A stretch of 6,147 nucleotides of DNA from an uncultured Clostridia bacterium (lineage in GTDB: Bacteria > Bacillota > Dehalobacteriia > UBA4068 > JAAVYR01). The number at the start of each line of letters is the position of its first letter. Position 1 is the first letter of the stretch. The DNA lies in NCBI GenBank assembly GCA_946562005.1, contig CAMNVD010000066.1, positions 1 through 6,147 on the forward strand, given 5' to 3'. Shown in pieces: positions 1-5,845 of the stretch. The translations under genes were made by a program, and so were the position numbers. The notes under the pieces were generated by a model. That model searched no databases. It had not been told where the DNA came from and saw only the letters and a program-made list of their open reading frames with translations.

Positions 1-320
1 AAGCTATGGGTGCTAAAGTGTTTACCTTTGCTGGGCTTACAGGTATCGGCGATTTAATCGTAACCTGCGGCAGTATGCACAGCCGCAACCGCCGGGCAGG
101 GATTCTCCTGGGGCAAGGTCATTCTTTAGATGAGACGTTAAAAGAAGTGGGCATGGTAGTGGAAGGCGTCAATGCTGTAGCCAACGTCCATATGCTACGG
201 CAGAAGTATGATGTGTCTATGCCTATCAGCGAGATGATTTATCGGGTGCTTTTTGCGGGTATGGATGCAAAGGAAGCCATTCTTACCTTAATGACGAGAG
301 ACAAAGCAAGCGAGTCATAA
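1..320 (+). CDS. gpsA: Glycerol-3-phosphate dehydrogenase [NAD(P)+], C-terminal part (5' end outside window)
   Basis: Cytoplasmic enzyme that reduces dihydroxyacetone phosphate to sn-glycerol 3-phosphate, the backbone for phospholipid synthesis. Only the last 105 complete codons are visible (frame starts at base 3, TAA at 318-320); the N-terminal Rossmann domain and catalytic lysine lie upstream. The visible part carries the family signature TFAGLTGIGDLIVTC followed by SRNRRAG, whose arginines lie in the conserved cofactor/substrate region, and then the helical C-terminal domain with VVEGVNAV. The ATG at base 6 is internal, not the start. The end is a normal length for GpsA and a terminator follows at once, so this is the last gene of its transcription unit. 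In many Clostridia and Negativicutes gpsA follows der and plsY and precedes spoIVA, which fits the next gene here. Confidence 0.95.
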   Translation, partial: AMGAKVFTFAGLTGIGDLIVTCGSMHSRNRRAGILLGQGHSLDETLKEVGMVVEGVNAVANVHMLRQKYDVSMPISEMIYRVLFAGMDAKEAILTLMTRDKASES

Positions 321-343
321 AAATAAAATCTATTATAAGTTAG

Positions 344-380
344 AAAAAAGAGATGATTTTTATCATCTCTTTTTTATTTT
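344..380 (+). terminator. Rho-independent terminator of gpsA
   Basis: A perfect 14-bp stem (344-357 with 362-375) closes a TTTT loop. The 3' arm ends in a run of six T, followed by ATTTT. It begins 23 bp after the gpsA stop. The A-run at the 5' base could also give some termination in the reverse direction, but no minus-strand gene is seen there. Confidence 0.9.
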
Positions 381-382
381 GC

Positions 383-413
383 GGATATATTTTGAGAATC
401 ATGCGCATAGAAT
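383..413 (+). promoter_or_regulatory. Possible sigma-E-type (mother-cell) promoter for spoIVA
   Basis: GGATATAT at 383-390 resembles the sigma-E -35 element (KMATATWT), and CATAGAAT at 406-413 resembles its -10 (CATACAAT), separated by 15 bp. In Bacillus, spoIVA is transcribed in the mother cell by sigma-E, so a promoter of this kind is expected. The site sits about 260 bp before the start codon, which would leave a long leader containing the palindromic repeat. A weaker candidate lies closer (GAATAACA at 611-618, GTATAAAA at 631-638, 12-bp spacing). AT-rich DNA gives such matches by chance. Confidence 0.3.
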
Positions 414-527
414 GGGGGTACAAGAGGAGAGCACATTGAAAGATTATAAAAAATAATTATCATAAAAAATCTCCTTGCGCATAAAAACAATAGTAAGAAA
501 TATTTATTTTGTAACATTGCTGAAAAG

Positions 528-635
528 TATACTTCATTGTTATTCTGAGGAGCGTGAGTGACGAAGAATCTTTTAGCTAACAATTGTTTTAAGATTCGTT
601 GCTATGCGCAGAATAACAATCTGTAATAAAGTATA
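528..635. repeat. Imperfect palindromic intergenic repeat (REP/MITE-like)
   Basis: Perfect 12-bp arms, ATTGTTATTCTG at 536-547 and its complement at 609-620, enclose a partly complementary core: GCG..GACGAAGAATCTT (552-572) against AAGATTCGTTGCTATGC (591-607). Outside the arms, TATACTT (528-534) and AAGTATA (629-635) extend the pairing. The motif TTATTCTGAGGAGCG...GACGAAGAATCTT closely resembles the dispersed palindromic repeat known from many bacterial genomes as TGTCATTCTGAGG..CGAAG..ACGAAGAATCT. It encodes no protein; only one copy is seen here. It could fold into a long hairpin in the spoIVA leader if transcription starts upstream. Confidence 0.75.
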
Positions 636-671
636 AAAATCGGCAACAACAAATGAGGGAGGGAAACTTTT

Positions 672-2150
672 GTGGAAAAGTTTGATGTCATGCAAGACAT
701 TGCAGAACGGACCGGAGGAGATATTTATTTAGGAGTGGTAGGTCCAGTAAGAACAGGGAAGTCCACCTTTATCAAAAGGTTCATGGAATTATTGGTCCTT
801 CCCAATATTATCGAATTCCATGAACGGGAACGGGCTCAGGATGAGCTGCCTCAAAGCGGCGCAGGCCGAACGGTAACGACGACAGAACCCAAATTTATCC
901 CGTCTGACGCCGTAGAAGTAGAAGTGCGGGAAGGTTTATCTGTACGAGTGCGGCTGGTGGACTGTGTGGGCTATGCAGTGCCGGGGGCTTTGGGTTTTGA
1001 AGAAGAAGCCGGTCCTCGTATGGTGCATACGCCATGGTTTGATGACCCAATCCCATTTCAAGAAGCGGCTGAAATCGGTACACGTAAAGTAATTACTGAC
1101 CATTCCACCATTGGCTTTATCATCACTACCGACGGCAGTATTACCGACATTGCTCGAGATAGCTATGTGGAAGCAGAAGAACGAGTGGTCAATGAGCTGA
1201 AAGAATTAAATAAACCTTTTGTGATTTTACTGAATTCTATCCATCCGACCCATCCTGATACTGTAGCGTTATCTCAGGAGTTGGCAGCAAAATATGGAGT
1301 ATGCGTCATGGCGATCAATGCGTCTACAATGAGTTATGACGATGTGATGGGTGTGCTGCAAGAAGCGCTGTATGAATTTCCTGTAACTGAAGTCAATGTT
1401 AATCTTCCACGTTGGGTAGAAGAATTGGAAAACGACCACTGGTTACGGAAACAGTTTGAAGACTGTGTGCGGGAAGGGGTTTCCGGCGTGCGCCGTATCC
1501 GGGATATCGACCAGTTGCTGAACAACTTAGAAATTCCTGGCATTGTAGGAGAAGTTCAGCTAAAAGAAATGATACTGGGCACCGGTGTTGCGTCTATTTC
1601 CTTGATTGCGGATAAAGATTTGTTTACAAAAATCCTGGAAGAATATACCAATCGGAAAATCGAAGGGGAACACTCTATTCTCAAACTGGTACGGGAATAC
1701 AGCTATGCCTATAAGGAATGGGATAAATTATCTGAGGCTATGGCAGAGGTGCGCTCTAGCGGCTATGGGGTGGTAACCCCAAGACTGGAAGAAATGTATC
1801 TGGAAGAACCAGAACTCATTAAGCAGGGAGGTCGTTTTGGGGTGAAACTTCGGGCCAATGCCTCCAGCTTCCACATTATCCGCGCTAATATTTCTACAGA
1901 AATCACACCGTTAATCGGTACAGAAAAGCAATGTGAAGAATTGGTAAAATACATCTTGAGTGAATTTGAAGATGACCCACAAAAAATCTGGAGCACCAAT
2001 ATTTTCGGTAAATCTCTCCATGAATTGATGCAGGAAGGGATTCAGGGCAAGCTTTACCGTATGCCGGAAAATGCGCAGGCAAAACTTCAGGAAACGCTAC
2101 AGCGTATTGTTAACGAAGGTGGCGGCGGTCTCATCTGCATCGTGTTATAG
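672..2150 (+). CDS. spoIVA: Stage IV sporulation protein A, spore-coat morphogenetic ATPase
   Basis: SpoIVA binds and hydrolyses ATP to polymerise into the basement layer on the mother-cell side of the forespore, on which the coat assembles; it is also needed for cortex formation. The 492 residues match the length of the Bacillus protein. Seen: N-terminal MEKFDVMQDIAERTGGDIYLG; Walker A GPVRTGKS (24-31, Lys30); threonine-rich TVTTTEPKF (68-76), a sensor-type region; LVDCVGY around Asp98 (Walker B/switch); TTDGSITDIAR (153-163); LLNS (187-190) in the G4-like position. A middle region follows, then a well-conserved C-terminus ending IVNEGGGGLICIVL. The start is GTG at 672, with GAGGGAGGG at 655-663 giving 8-nt spacing and a protein beginning exactly like its homologues. 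No defect is seen. It is probably expressed under sigma-E, and the next gene follows after 9 bp without a terminator. Confidence 0.98.
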   Translation: MEKFDVMQDIAERTGGDIYLGVVGPVRTGKSTFIKRFMELLVLPNIIEFHERERAQDELPQSGAGRTVTTTEPKFIPSDAVEVEVREGLSVRVRLVDCVGYAVPGALGFEEEAGPRMVHTPWFDDPIPFQEAAEIGTRKVITDHSTIGFIITTDGSITDIARDSYVEAEERVVNELKELNKPFVILLNSIHPTHPDTVALSQELAAKYGVCVMAINASTMSYDDVMGVLQEALYEFPVTEVNVNLPRWVEELENDHWLRKQFEDCVREGVSGVRRIRDIDQLLNNLEIPGIVGEVQLKEMILGTGVASISLIADKDLFTKILEEYTNRKIEGEHSILKLVREYSYAYKEWDKLSEAMAEVRSSGYGVVTPRLEEMYLEEPELIKQGGRFGVKLRANASSFHIIRANISTEITPLIGTEKQCEELVKYILSEFEDDPQKIWSTNIFGKSLHELMQEGIQGKLYRMPENAQAKLQETLQRIVNEGGGGLICIVL

Positions 2151-2159
2151 GAGGCGTCT

Positions 2160-2678
2160 ATGATAGATATTGTTTCACCATACGAGGAATTTGCTATCAA
2201 AAGTCCGTATCCTGAAGTACGAATTACCCAGCCAAATCCTATTTATGGACAGATGATGTTAGATAATATGGGTGGCAGCGTATCGGAAATGTCTGCTGTA
2301 GCGTTATACTTTTATAGTCAATTGATGACGGAAAAGGAACCTATTGTTGCGCAGACCTTTCATCAAATTTCTATAACGGAAATGCGCCATCTGGCCATTT
2401 TCGGTGAATATGCTAAGCTTTCTGGTGAGAGCCCCCGTCTTTGGGCGCAAACCAATAATGGCAGATTTTATTGGACACCGGGATATTTGAATTATTTCTA
2501 TGACCTAAAGGATATTCTCCGTAATGCTTTGGCAAGTGAGGAAAACGCTATTAGAAAGTATCAAAGTCAGTTAGATATGGTAGCAGACCCTTATATGATA
2601 GACAGCTTACAGCGGATTATTGCTGATGAAGAGTCTCATGTAAAGATGTTCAAATGGTTAATCTATAAATATGCTTAA
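2160..2678 (+). CDS. Ferritin-like di-iron (rubrerythrin/CotJC-related) protein
   Basis: A 172-residue four-helix protein of the ferritin-like superfamily. Carboxylate and histidine ligands fit a duplicated di-metal motif: Glu43 (SEMSAV), Glu74-x-x-His77 (EMRH), Glu127/Glu128 (SEENAI) and Glu157-x-x-His160 (EESH), with about 30 residues between partners. The N-terminal YPEVRITQPNPIYGQMMLD, followed by a GG, resembles the opening of the spore-coat manganese-catalase-like protein CotJC and of clostridial ferritin-like proteins. No signal peptide, membrane segment or rubredoxin domain is seen. Its AGGAGG (2149-2154) overlaps the spoIVA stop codon, so the two genes are probably co-transcribed and perhaps translationally linked. 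Inference: a mother-cell protein in metal storage or peroxide handling around the spore. Fold assignment is firm; enzymatic activity and metal are unknown. Confidence 0.8.
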   Translation: MIDIVSPYEEFAIKSPYPEVRITQPNPIYGQMMLDNMGGSVSEMSAVALYFYSQLMTEKEPIVAQTFHQISITEMRHLAIFGEYAKLSGESPRLWAQTNNGRFYWTPGYLNYFYDLKDILRNALASEENAIRKYQSQLDMVADPYMIDSLQRIIADEESHVKMFKWLIYKYA

Positions 2679-2718
2679 AAATAAAAGGAGAATGAATTTT
2701 TCATTCTCCTTTTATTTT
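2678..2718. terminator. Bidirectional terminator between convergent genes
   Basis: An uninterrupted 19-bp stem (2678-2696 with 2700-2718) closes a 3-nt loop. The core AAAAGGAGAATGA is flanked by A-runs on the left and T-runs on the right, so both strands present a GC-containing hairpin followed by a U-tract. It ends the spoIVA-ferritin unit on the plus strand and the acetyltransferase gene on the minus strand, and the latter's stop codon (2717-2719) overlaps the edge of the stem. Confidence 0.93.
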
Positions 2719-3268
2719 AGATATCTTTTTGCATATTCTTTTCAAAACGGAAGAAATAGTTAATTTCCGGAGGTATATTTTCTGATTTTTCTTCACCGGA
2801 AATGTTTGCTTCTGGATGACTAGGATTGAAAAATTCTACAATATGAAAGCCGCACTTATTTACATAAAAATGAATATTGCGTTTTTCGAAATAAGGCGTA
2901 CAGGTTTTCCAAACTTTTGTTTCAGGATGAAGTTTTTCTATTGCTTGCCAGGCGGCGTAGCCAAGACCGATACTGTGGCAATCTACGTTGATGAAGAGTA
3001 GGGATGGTTCATTATAGTTGGTTTCTTGATTGATTACGAGAATTGCTCCGCCTACTACTTGACTGCGATATACGATATTATAGCTTTCTGCGCCATTTTC
3101 TTGAAATGCGGCGATTACCTCTTCCCGTGGGATGACCTCTGTTCCATCATCGCCAAATTCTTCGATTACCGCTTTTCGAAAGGCGACTTGGATATTTGTG
3201 ATAAACGTTTCCGTTTCCTTTTCCTTTAAGGGGATAAGCTGAATGTCGCTCCTTGTTTGGTTATTCAT
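2717..3268 (-). CDS. GNAT-family N-acetyltransferase, substrate unknown
   Basis: A 183-residue cytoplasmic protein with the GNAT pattern. An N-terminal strand and helix (IQVAFRKAVIEEFG, 26-39) are followed by the beta-hairpin YNIVYRSQVVGGAILVIN (63-80), then beta4 LLFINVDCHSIGLGYAAWQAIE (90-111). There HSIGLG (98-103) stands for the acetyl-CoA pyrophosphate loop Q/RxxGxG/A. The helix and strand KVWKTCTPYFEKRNIHFYVNKCGFHIVEFF (118-147) carry the Asn131, Tyr135 and GF (140-141) typical of motif B. The histidine in place of Gln/Arg at the start of the loop is a variation. The acceptor cannot be told from sequence. AGGAGG (minus strand, 3276-3281) lies 7 nt before the ATG. It is a single-gene unit, divergent from hom, with its own promoter and a structured leader ending in a terminator, so expression is probably controlled by attenuation. 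Confidence 0.85.
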   Translation of the reverse strand: MNNQTRSDIQLIPLKEKETETFITNIQVAFRKAVIEEFGDDGTEVIPREEVIAAFQENGAESYNIVYRSQVVGGAILVINQETNYNEPSLLFINVDCHSIGLGYAAWQAIEKLHPETKVWKTCTPYFEKRNIHFYVNKCGFHIVEFFNPSHPEANISGEEKSENIPPEINYFFRFEKNMQKDI

Positions 3269-3281
3269 AATCAGACCTCCT

Positions 3282-3328
3282 AAAAATAAAAAATAGCTCG
3301 GTTATCCCCAATGGGAAATAACCGAGCT
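3282..3328 (-). terminator. Attenuator-type terminator in the leader of the acetyltransferase gene
   Basis: Read on the minus strand, 11-bp arms AGCTCGGTTAT (3328-3318) and ATAACCGAGCT (3305-3295) pair perfectly. They are extended inside by UCCC/GGGG around a 3-nt loop, and followed by ATTTTTTATTTTT (3294-3282). The next bases are the AGGAGG of the acetyltransferase gene. A terminator in this place stops transcription before the gene it precedes, which implies a regulated read-through. On the plus strand no U-tract follows, so it does not serve that strand. Confidence 0.88.
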
Positions 3329-3400
3329 CACTCGACATCTTATCTGACAGGCGGTACGAAACCCCTACACTACGGTGTACTGTCCTCTGATGACCTATTT
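3329..3400 (-). promoter_or_regulatory. Structured 5' leader, candidate riboswitch or attenuator of unknown class
   Basis: Reading the minus strand from the predicted transcription start, the RNA can form a compact three-way junction. GACAG (3384-3380) pairs with CTGTC (3350-3346) and encloses two abutting hairpins: TACAC/GTGTA with loop CGTA (3379-3366), and GGT/ACC with loop TTCGT (3363-3353). An outer helix CATC (3392-3389)/GATG (3339-3336) closes it. The segment CGAGTGAGCTCG (3334-3323) can form a small hairpin that uses the 5' arm of the terminator, a possible antiterminator. No T-box, lysine, SAM, purine, TPP, FMN, cobalamin, guanidine-I, fluoride or ZTP signature was recognised. The ligand is unknown. 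Confidence 0.55.
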
Positions 3401-3407
3401 TTTGCTT

Positions 3408-3436
3408 AGATTAGCATTTTTTATAAAAAATGTCAA
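3408..3436 (-). promoter_or_regulatory. Vegetative (sigma-A) promoter of the acetyltransferase leader
   Basis: On the minus strand a perfect -35 TTGACA (3436-3431), a 17-bp spacer and an extended -10 TGCTAATCT (TAATCT at 3413-3408). Transcription would start near 3401, just before the structured leader. The spacer contains an 18-bp perfect palindrome (3415-3432) that overlaps the edge of the -35 box and may be an operator. Confidence 0.75.
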
Positions 3437-3481
3437 GACGGATACGATGTTATAAATATAGAAATTTTGCAAATTGTTTTC

Positions 3482-3510
3482 TTGCATTTATATCTTGTTT
3501 TTGCTATAAT
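3482..3510 (+). promoter_or_regulatory. Vegetative (sigma-A) promoter of the hom-thrB-aspartate kinase operon
   Basis: TTGCAT at 3482-3487, a 17-bp spacer, and a perfect TATAAT at 3505-3510 preceded by TGC (extended -10). Transcription should start near 3517, leaving a leader of about 67 nt. That leader shows only a weak 5-bp hairpin (around 3524-3538): no T-box, lysine riboswitch or terminator. Regulation of this operon is therefore not visible as RNA attenuation. The promoter is divergent from the acetyltransferase promoter, with about 45 bp between the two -35 boxes. Confidence 0.85.
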
Positions 3511-3583
3511 CAACCTAATATAGAGCAGAAAAGCTGTTTTATAGGAAAAATAATAAAATTGTCAAATGAAAGGAGTTATTTGT

Positions 3584-4894
3584 ATGGAAAAGAAAGACAT
3601 CAAAGTTGGTTTGGTGGGCTTGGGTACTGTTGGCTTAGGAGTGGCAAAGGTGCTGTCATCCAACAGCGACGTCATTGCTAAAAGGGTAACTCCCATTTCA
3701 TTGAAAAGAATCGTAGATAAAAATGTAACAGCGGCCAAGGAAAAGGCTGTAGAGATTGGTTATCCTGTCGAAATGGTGACAGATGATTTTAATGATATTT
3801 TAAACGACGAAGAAATCACCGTTGTTGTAGAACTCATTGGCGGTATCCATCCTGCTTATGAATTTATCAAATCTGCATTATTGGCTGGGAAAAATGTGGT
3901 TACCGCTAATAAAGACTTAATGGCATCCTTGGGTGGCGAGCTTCTTCACATTGCGGCGGAACAAGGTAGAGACTTGATGTTTGAGGCAAGTGTTGCAGGG
4001 GGGATTCCTATTCTGCACGCTTTGAAAGAATGTCTCTCCGGCAATCAGATTCAAAAAATTATGGGCATCGTTAATGGGACGACTAACTTCATCTTAACCC
4101 AGATGTCCCAGACAGGGGCTGACTTTGCCTCCTGCCTTGCTGAAGCTCAAGAATTAGGCTATGCAGAAGCAGACCCTACCAATGATATTGAAGGTTTTGA
4201 CGCTGCTAGAAAGGTAGCTATCCTTGCTTCTATTGCTTTTAACAGCCGTGTAGTGGATACCGATGTTTATGTAGAAGGTATCAGCAATATTCAGGATATT
4301 GATATTAAATATGCCCGGGAGTTAGGCTATGGCATCAAAATGTTGGGCATTGCTAAGGAAGACAATGGGGAAATTGAGGCTCGGGTTCATCCGGCATTGA
4401 TTCCGTTGCAGCACCCGCTTGCTTCTGTAAATGATTCCTTTAATGCGGTATTTGTTACCGGTGACGCTGTGGGCGATACCATGTTTTATGGTCGTGGTGC
4501 AGGGGAATTACCGACTGCAAGCGCTGTGGTAGGCGATATTATGGAAAGCGCTCGTAACATTTGCCAAGAAGTAACAGGCAGAATTGCTTGCACCTGTTTT
4601 GAAGAAAAACGCATCAAACATATGAATGAAACAGTTTCTAAGTATTACATTCGTTTGGCTGTTATGGACGACCCTGGTGTTTTGTCCCGTATTACCAAAG
4701 CATTTGGGGATAACAACGTTAGCCTTTCTTCTGTTATGCAAAAGGGGCATAACAACAAGCAGGGTGATGCTGCACAAATCGTGTTGATTACGCATACTGT
4801 GTTAGAAGCAAATGTGCAAAAAGCCCTAAAAGAAGCCCAAGAACTGGATTGCTTGTATGAAATCAAATCTTTAATCCGGGTAGAAAAAAGATAA
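3584..4894 (+). CDS. hom: Homoserine dehydrogenase with C-terminal ACT domain
   Basis: Reduces L-aspartate 4-semialdehyde to L-homoserine with NAD(P)H, the branch step toward threonine and methionine. Start at ATG 3584 (436 residues): AAAGGAG at 3569-3575 gives 8-nt spacing and the protein begins MEKKDIKVGLVGLGTVG like homologues. The in-frame ATG at 3566 lies before that Shine-Dalgarno site and is not the start. Seen: nucleotide-binding GLGTVG (12-17); TANKDLMA (107-114, Lys110); EASVAGGIPI (134-143); NGTTNFI (164-170); and the signature GYAEADPTNDIEGFDAARK (192-210). In that signature Glu195, Asp206 and Lys210 have the spacing of the yeast catalytic residues. GRGAGELPTASAVVGD follows (303-318). 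The ACT domain (about 354-430, YYIRLAVMDDPGVLSRI) suggests feedback control by threonine. First gene of the operon. Confidence 0.97.
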   Translation: MEKKDIKVGLVGLGTVGLGVAKVLSSNSDVIAKRVTPISLKRIVDKNVTAAKEKAVEIGYPVEMVTDDFNDILNDEEITVVVELIGGIHPAYEFIKSALLAGKNVVTANKDLMASLGGELLHIAAEQGRDLMFEASVAGGIPILHALKECLSGNQIQKIMGIVNGTTNFILTQMSQTGADFASCLAEAQELGYAEADPTNDIEGFDAARKVAILASIAFNSRVVDTDVYVEGISNIQDIDIKYARELGYGIKMLGIAKEDNGEIEARVHPALIPLQHPLASVNDSFNAVFVTGDAVGDTMFYGRGAGELPTASAVVGDIMESARNICQEVTGRIACTCFEEKRIKHMNETVSKYYIRLAVMDDPGVLSRITKAFGDNNVSLSSVMQKGHNNKQGDAAQIVLITHTVLEANVQKALKEAQELDCLYEIKSLIRVEKR

Positions 4895-4934
4895 TCAGAT
4901 AAATGATTGATTTGAGAAAAAAGAGGTCATGGGT

Positions 4935-5834
4935 ATGATAAAAGTACAAGTCCCTGCTACAAGTGCTAATATGGGTCCCGGATTTGATACGATGGGGGTT
5001 GCCTTATCGCTATATAATACCATGTCGATAGAAGAAACAGAAAAGGATATCGTGGTAGATGTGTTAGGGGACCAGTCTCAACAGCTGATAAACCCAAAAC
5101 ATCATTTAATCGTTGACACGATGGATAAATTGTTTCAACTGGCAGGAAAAGAAAGAAAAGGACTGCATTTAGTCTGTGAAAATGTGGTTCCTTTTGCTCG
5201 GGGCTTGGGAAGTTCTTCAGCGGCGATTGTTGCTGGGTTATTTGGTGCCAATGCTTTATTAGGGAATTGCTATACAAATGATGACTTAATCAAAATTGCT
5301 ACAGAAATAGAAGGACATCCAGATAACGTGGTGCCCGCTATTTGCGGCGGTTTTACTGTGGCCTGTTTGAGGGATGATGGCGTCCGTCATGTGAAGTGCA
5401 ATATTCCTGCTGATATTCATGCCGTTGTGGCCATTCCGGATTTCAGGCTAAGCACATCAAAGGCGCGGGCGGCATTGCCGCAATCTGTATCCATGCGGGA
5501 TGCTGTGTTTAATATGAGTCGTACTGCTATGGTAGTGGCTGCTGCCTTACAAGGTGATTTTGCATTATGGGGAGAAATGATGGAGGATAAACTGCACCAA
5601 CCCTATCGCTTTCCTCTTATACCTGGAGCAGGTGCAGTGATTTCTGGTGCAAAAGAGGCTGGCGCAATTTCTTGTGTGTTAAGCGGTGCCGGGCCTACGA
5701 TGATATCTTGGGTCGTTCATAATAACGACGCTGCTGTGGCAGAAGCCATGCAAAGAGGATTTGCTTCGGCAGGTATTGCTTGTAAGACAATGATTTTAAC
5801 AGTTGATAATCAAGGTGCTAAGTTTAATATATAA
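4935..5834 (+). CDS. thrB: Homoserine kinase (GHMP kinase family)
   Basis: Phosphorylates homoserine with ATP to O-phospho-L-homoserine, the substrate of threonine synthase. 299 residues from ATG 4935. The AGAGG at 4922-4926 is 8 nt before this ATG but only 2 nt before the in-frame ATG at 4929, so 4935 is preferred; the product then begins MIKVQVPATSANMGPGFD as in homologues. GHMP motifs are all present: motif 1 PATSANMGPGFD (7-18); ATP loop PFARGLGSSSAA (86-97); EGHPDNVVPAICGG (126-139); and C-terminal SGAGPT (250-255). The length is usual for the family and no key residue is missing. It lies 40 bp after hom with no terminator, in the same operon. Confidence 0.97.
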   Translation: MIKVQVPATSANMGPGFDTMGVALSLYNTMSIEETEKDIVVDVLGDQSQQLINPKHHLIVDTMDKLFQLAGKERKGLHLVCENVVPFARGLGSSSAAIVAGLFGANALLGNCYTNDDLIKIATEIEGHPDNVVPAICGGFTVACLRDDGVRHVKCNIPADIHAVVAIPDFRLSTSKARAALPQSVSMRDAVFNMSRTAMVVAAALQGDFALWGEMMEDKLHQPYRFPLIPGAGAVISGAKEAGAISCVLSGAGPTMISWVVHNNDAAVAEAMQRGFASAGIACKTMILTVDNQGAKFNI

Positions 5835-5845
5835 GGAGGGTGCAT

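Larger units (their letters stand above)
321..671. other. Gene-free spacer between gpsA and spoIVA
   Basis: This 351-bp AT-rich stretch has no credible gene. It contains the gpsA terminator, a possible sporulation promoter (383-413), an imperfect palindromic repeat (about 528-635) and the spoIVA ribosome binding site (655-663). A short minus-strand open frame (374-583) runs through one arm of the palindrome, has no recognisable protein features, and is not annotated. Confidence 0.8.

Noticed and set aside
374..583. Minus-strand 69-codon open frame upstream of spoIVA.
   Set aside because: It runs through the palindromic repeat, has no family resemblance and no convincing ribosome binding site; it is a by-product of AT-rich DNA.
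2816..3229. Two plus-strand open frames opposite the acetyltransferase gene.
   Set aside because: They are shadows of the minus-strand gene, which has the GNAT motifs, a good ribosome binding site and a promoter.
3355..3395. Hammerhead-ribozyme-like core words on the plus strand: CGAAAC (3357-3362) and CTGATGA (near 3386-3393), with a GTC between them.
   Set aside because: In the permutation where GAAA precedes CUGAUGA, a full stem I hairpin must lie between the cleavage GTC and CUGAUGA. Here only about two bases separate them, so no hammerhead fold is possible.
3566..3583. Upstream in-frame ATG as the start of hom.
   Set aside because: It would place the Shine-Dalgarno AAAGGAG inside the coding region, and the six extra residues do not match the family N-terminus.
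3517..3583. Possible riboswitch or T-box in the hom leader.
   Set aside because: The leader is only about 67 nt, has one weak short hairpin and no terminator or T-box motif.
3430..3681. Plus-strand open frame of 83 codons overlapping the hom start.
   Set aside because: It covers the hom promoter and leader and then runs out of frame into hom, where the correct frame is plainly homoserine dehydrogenase.
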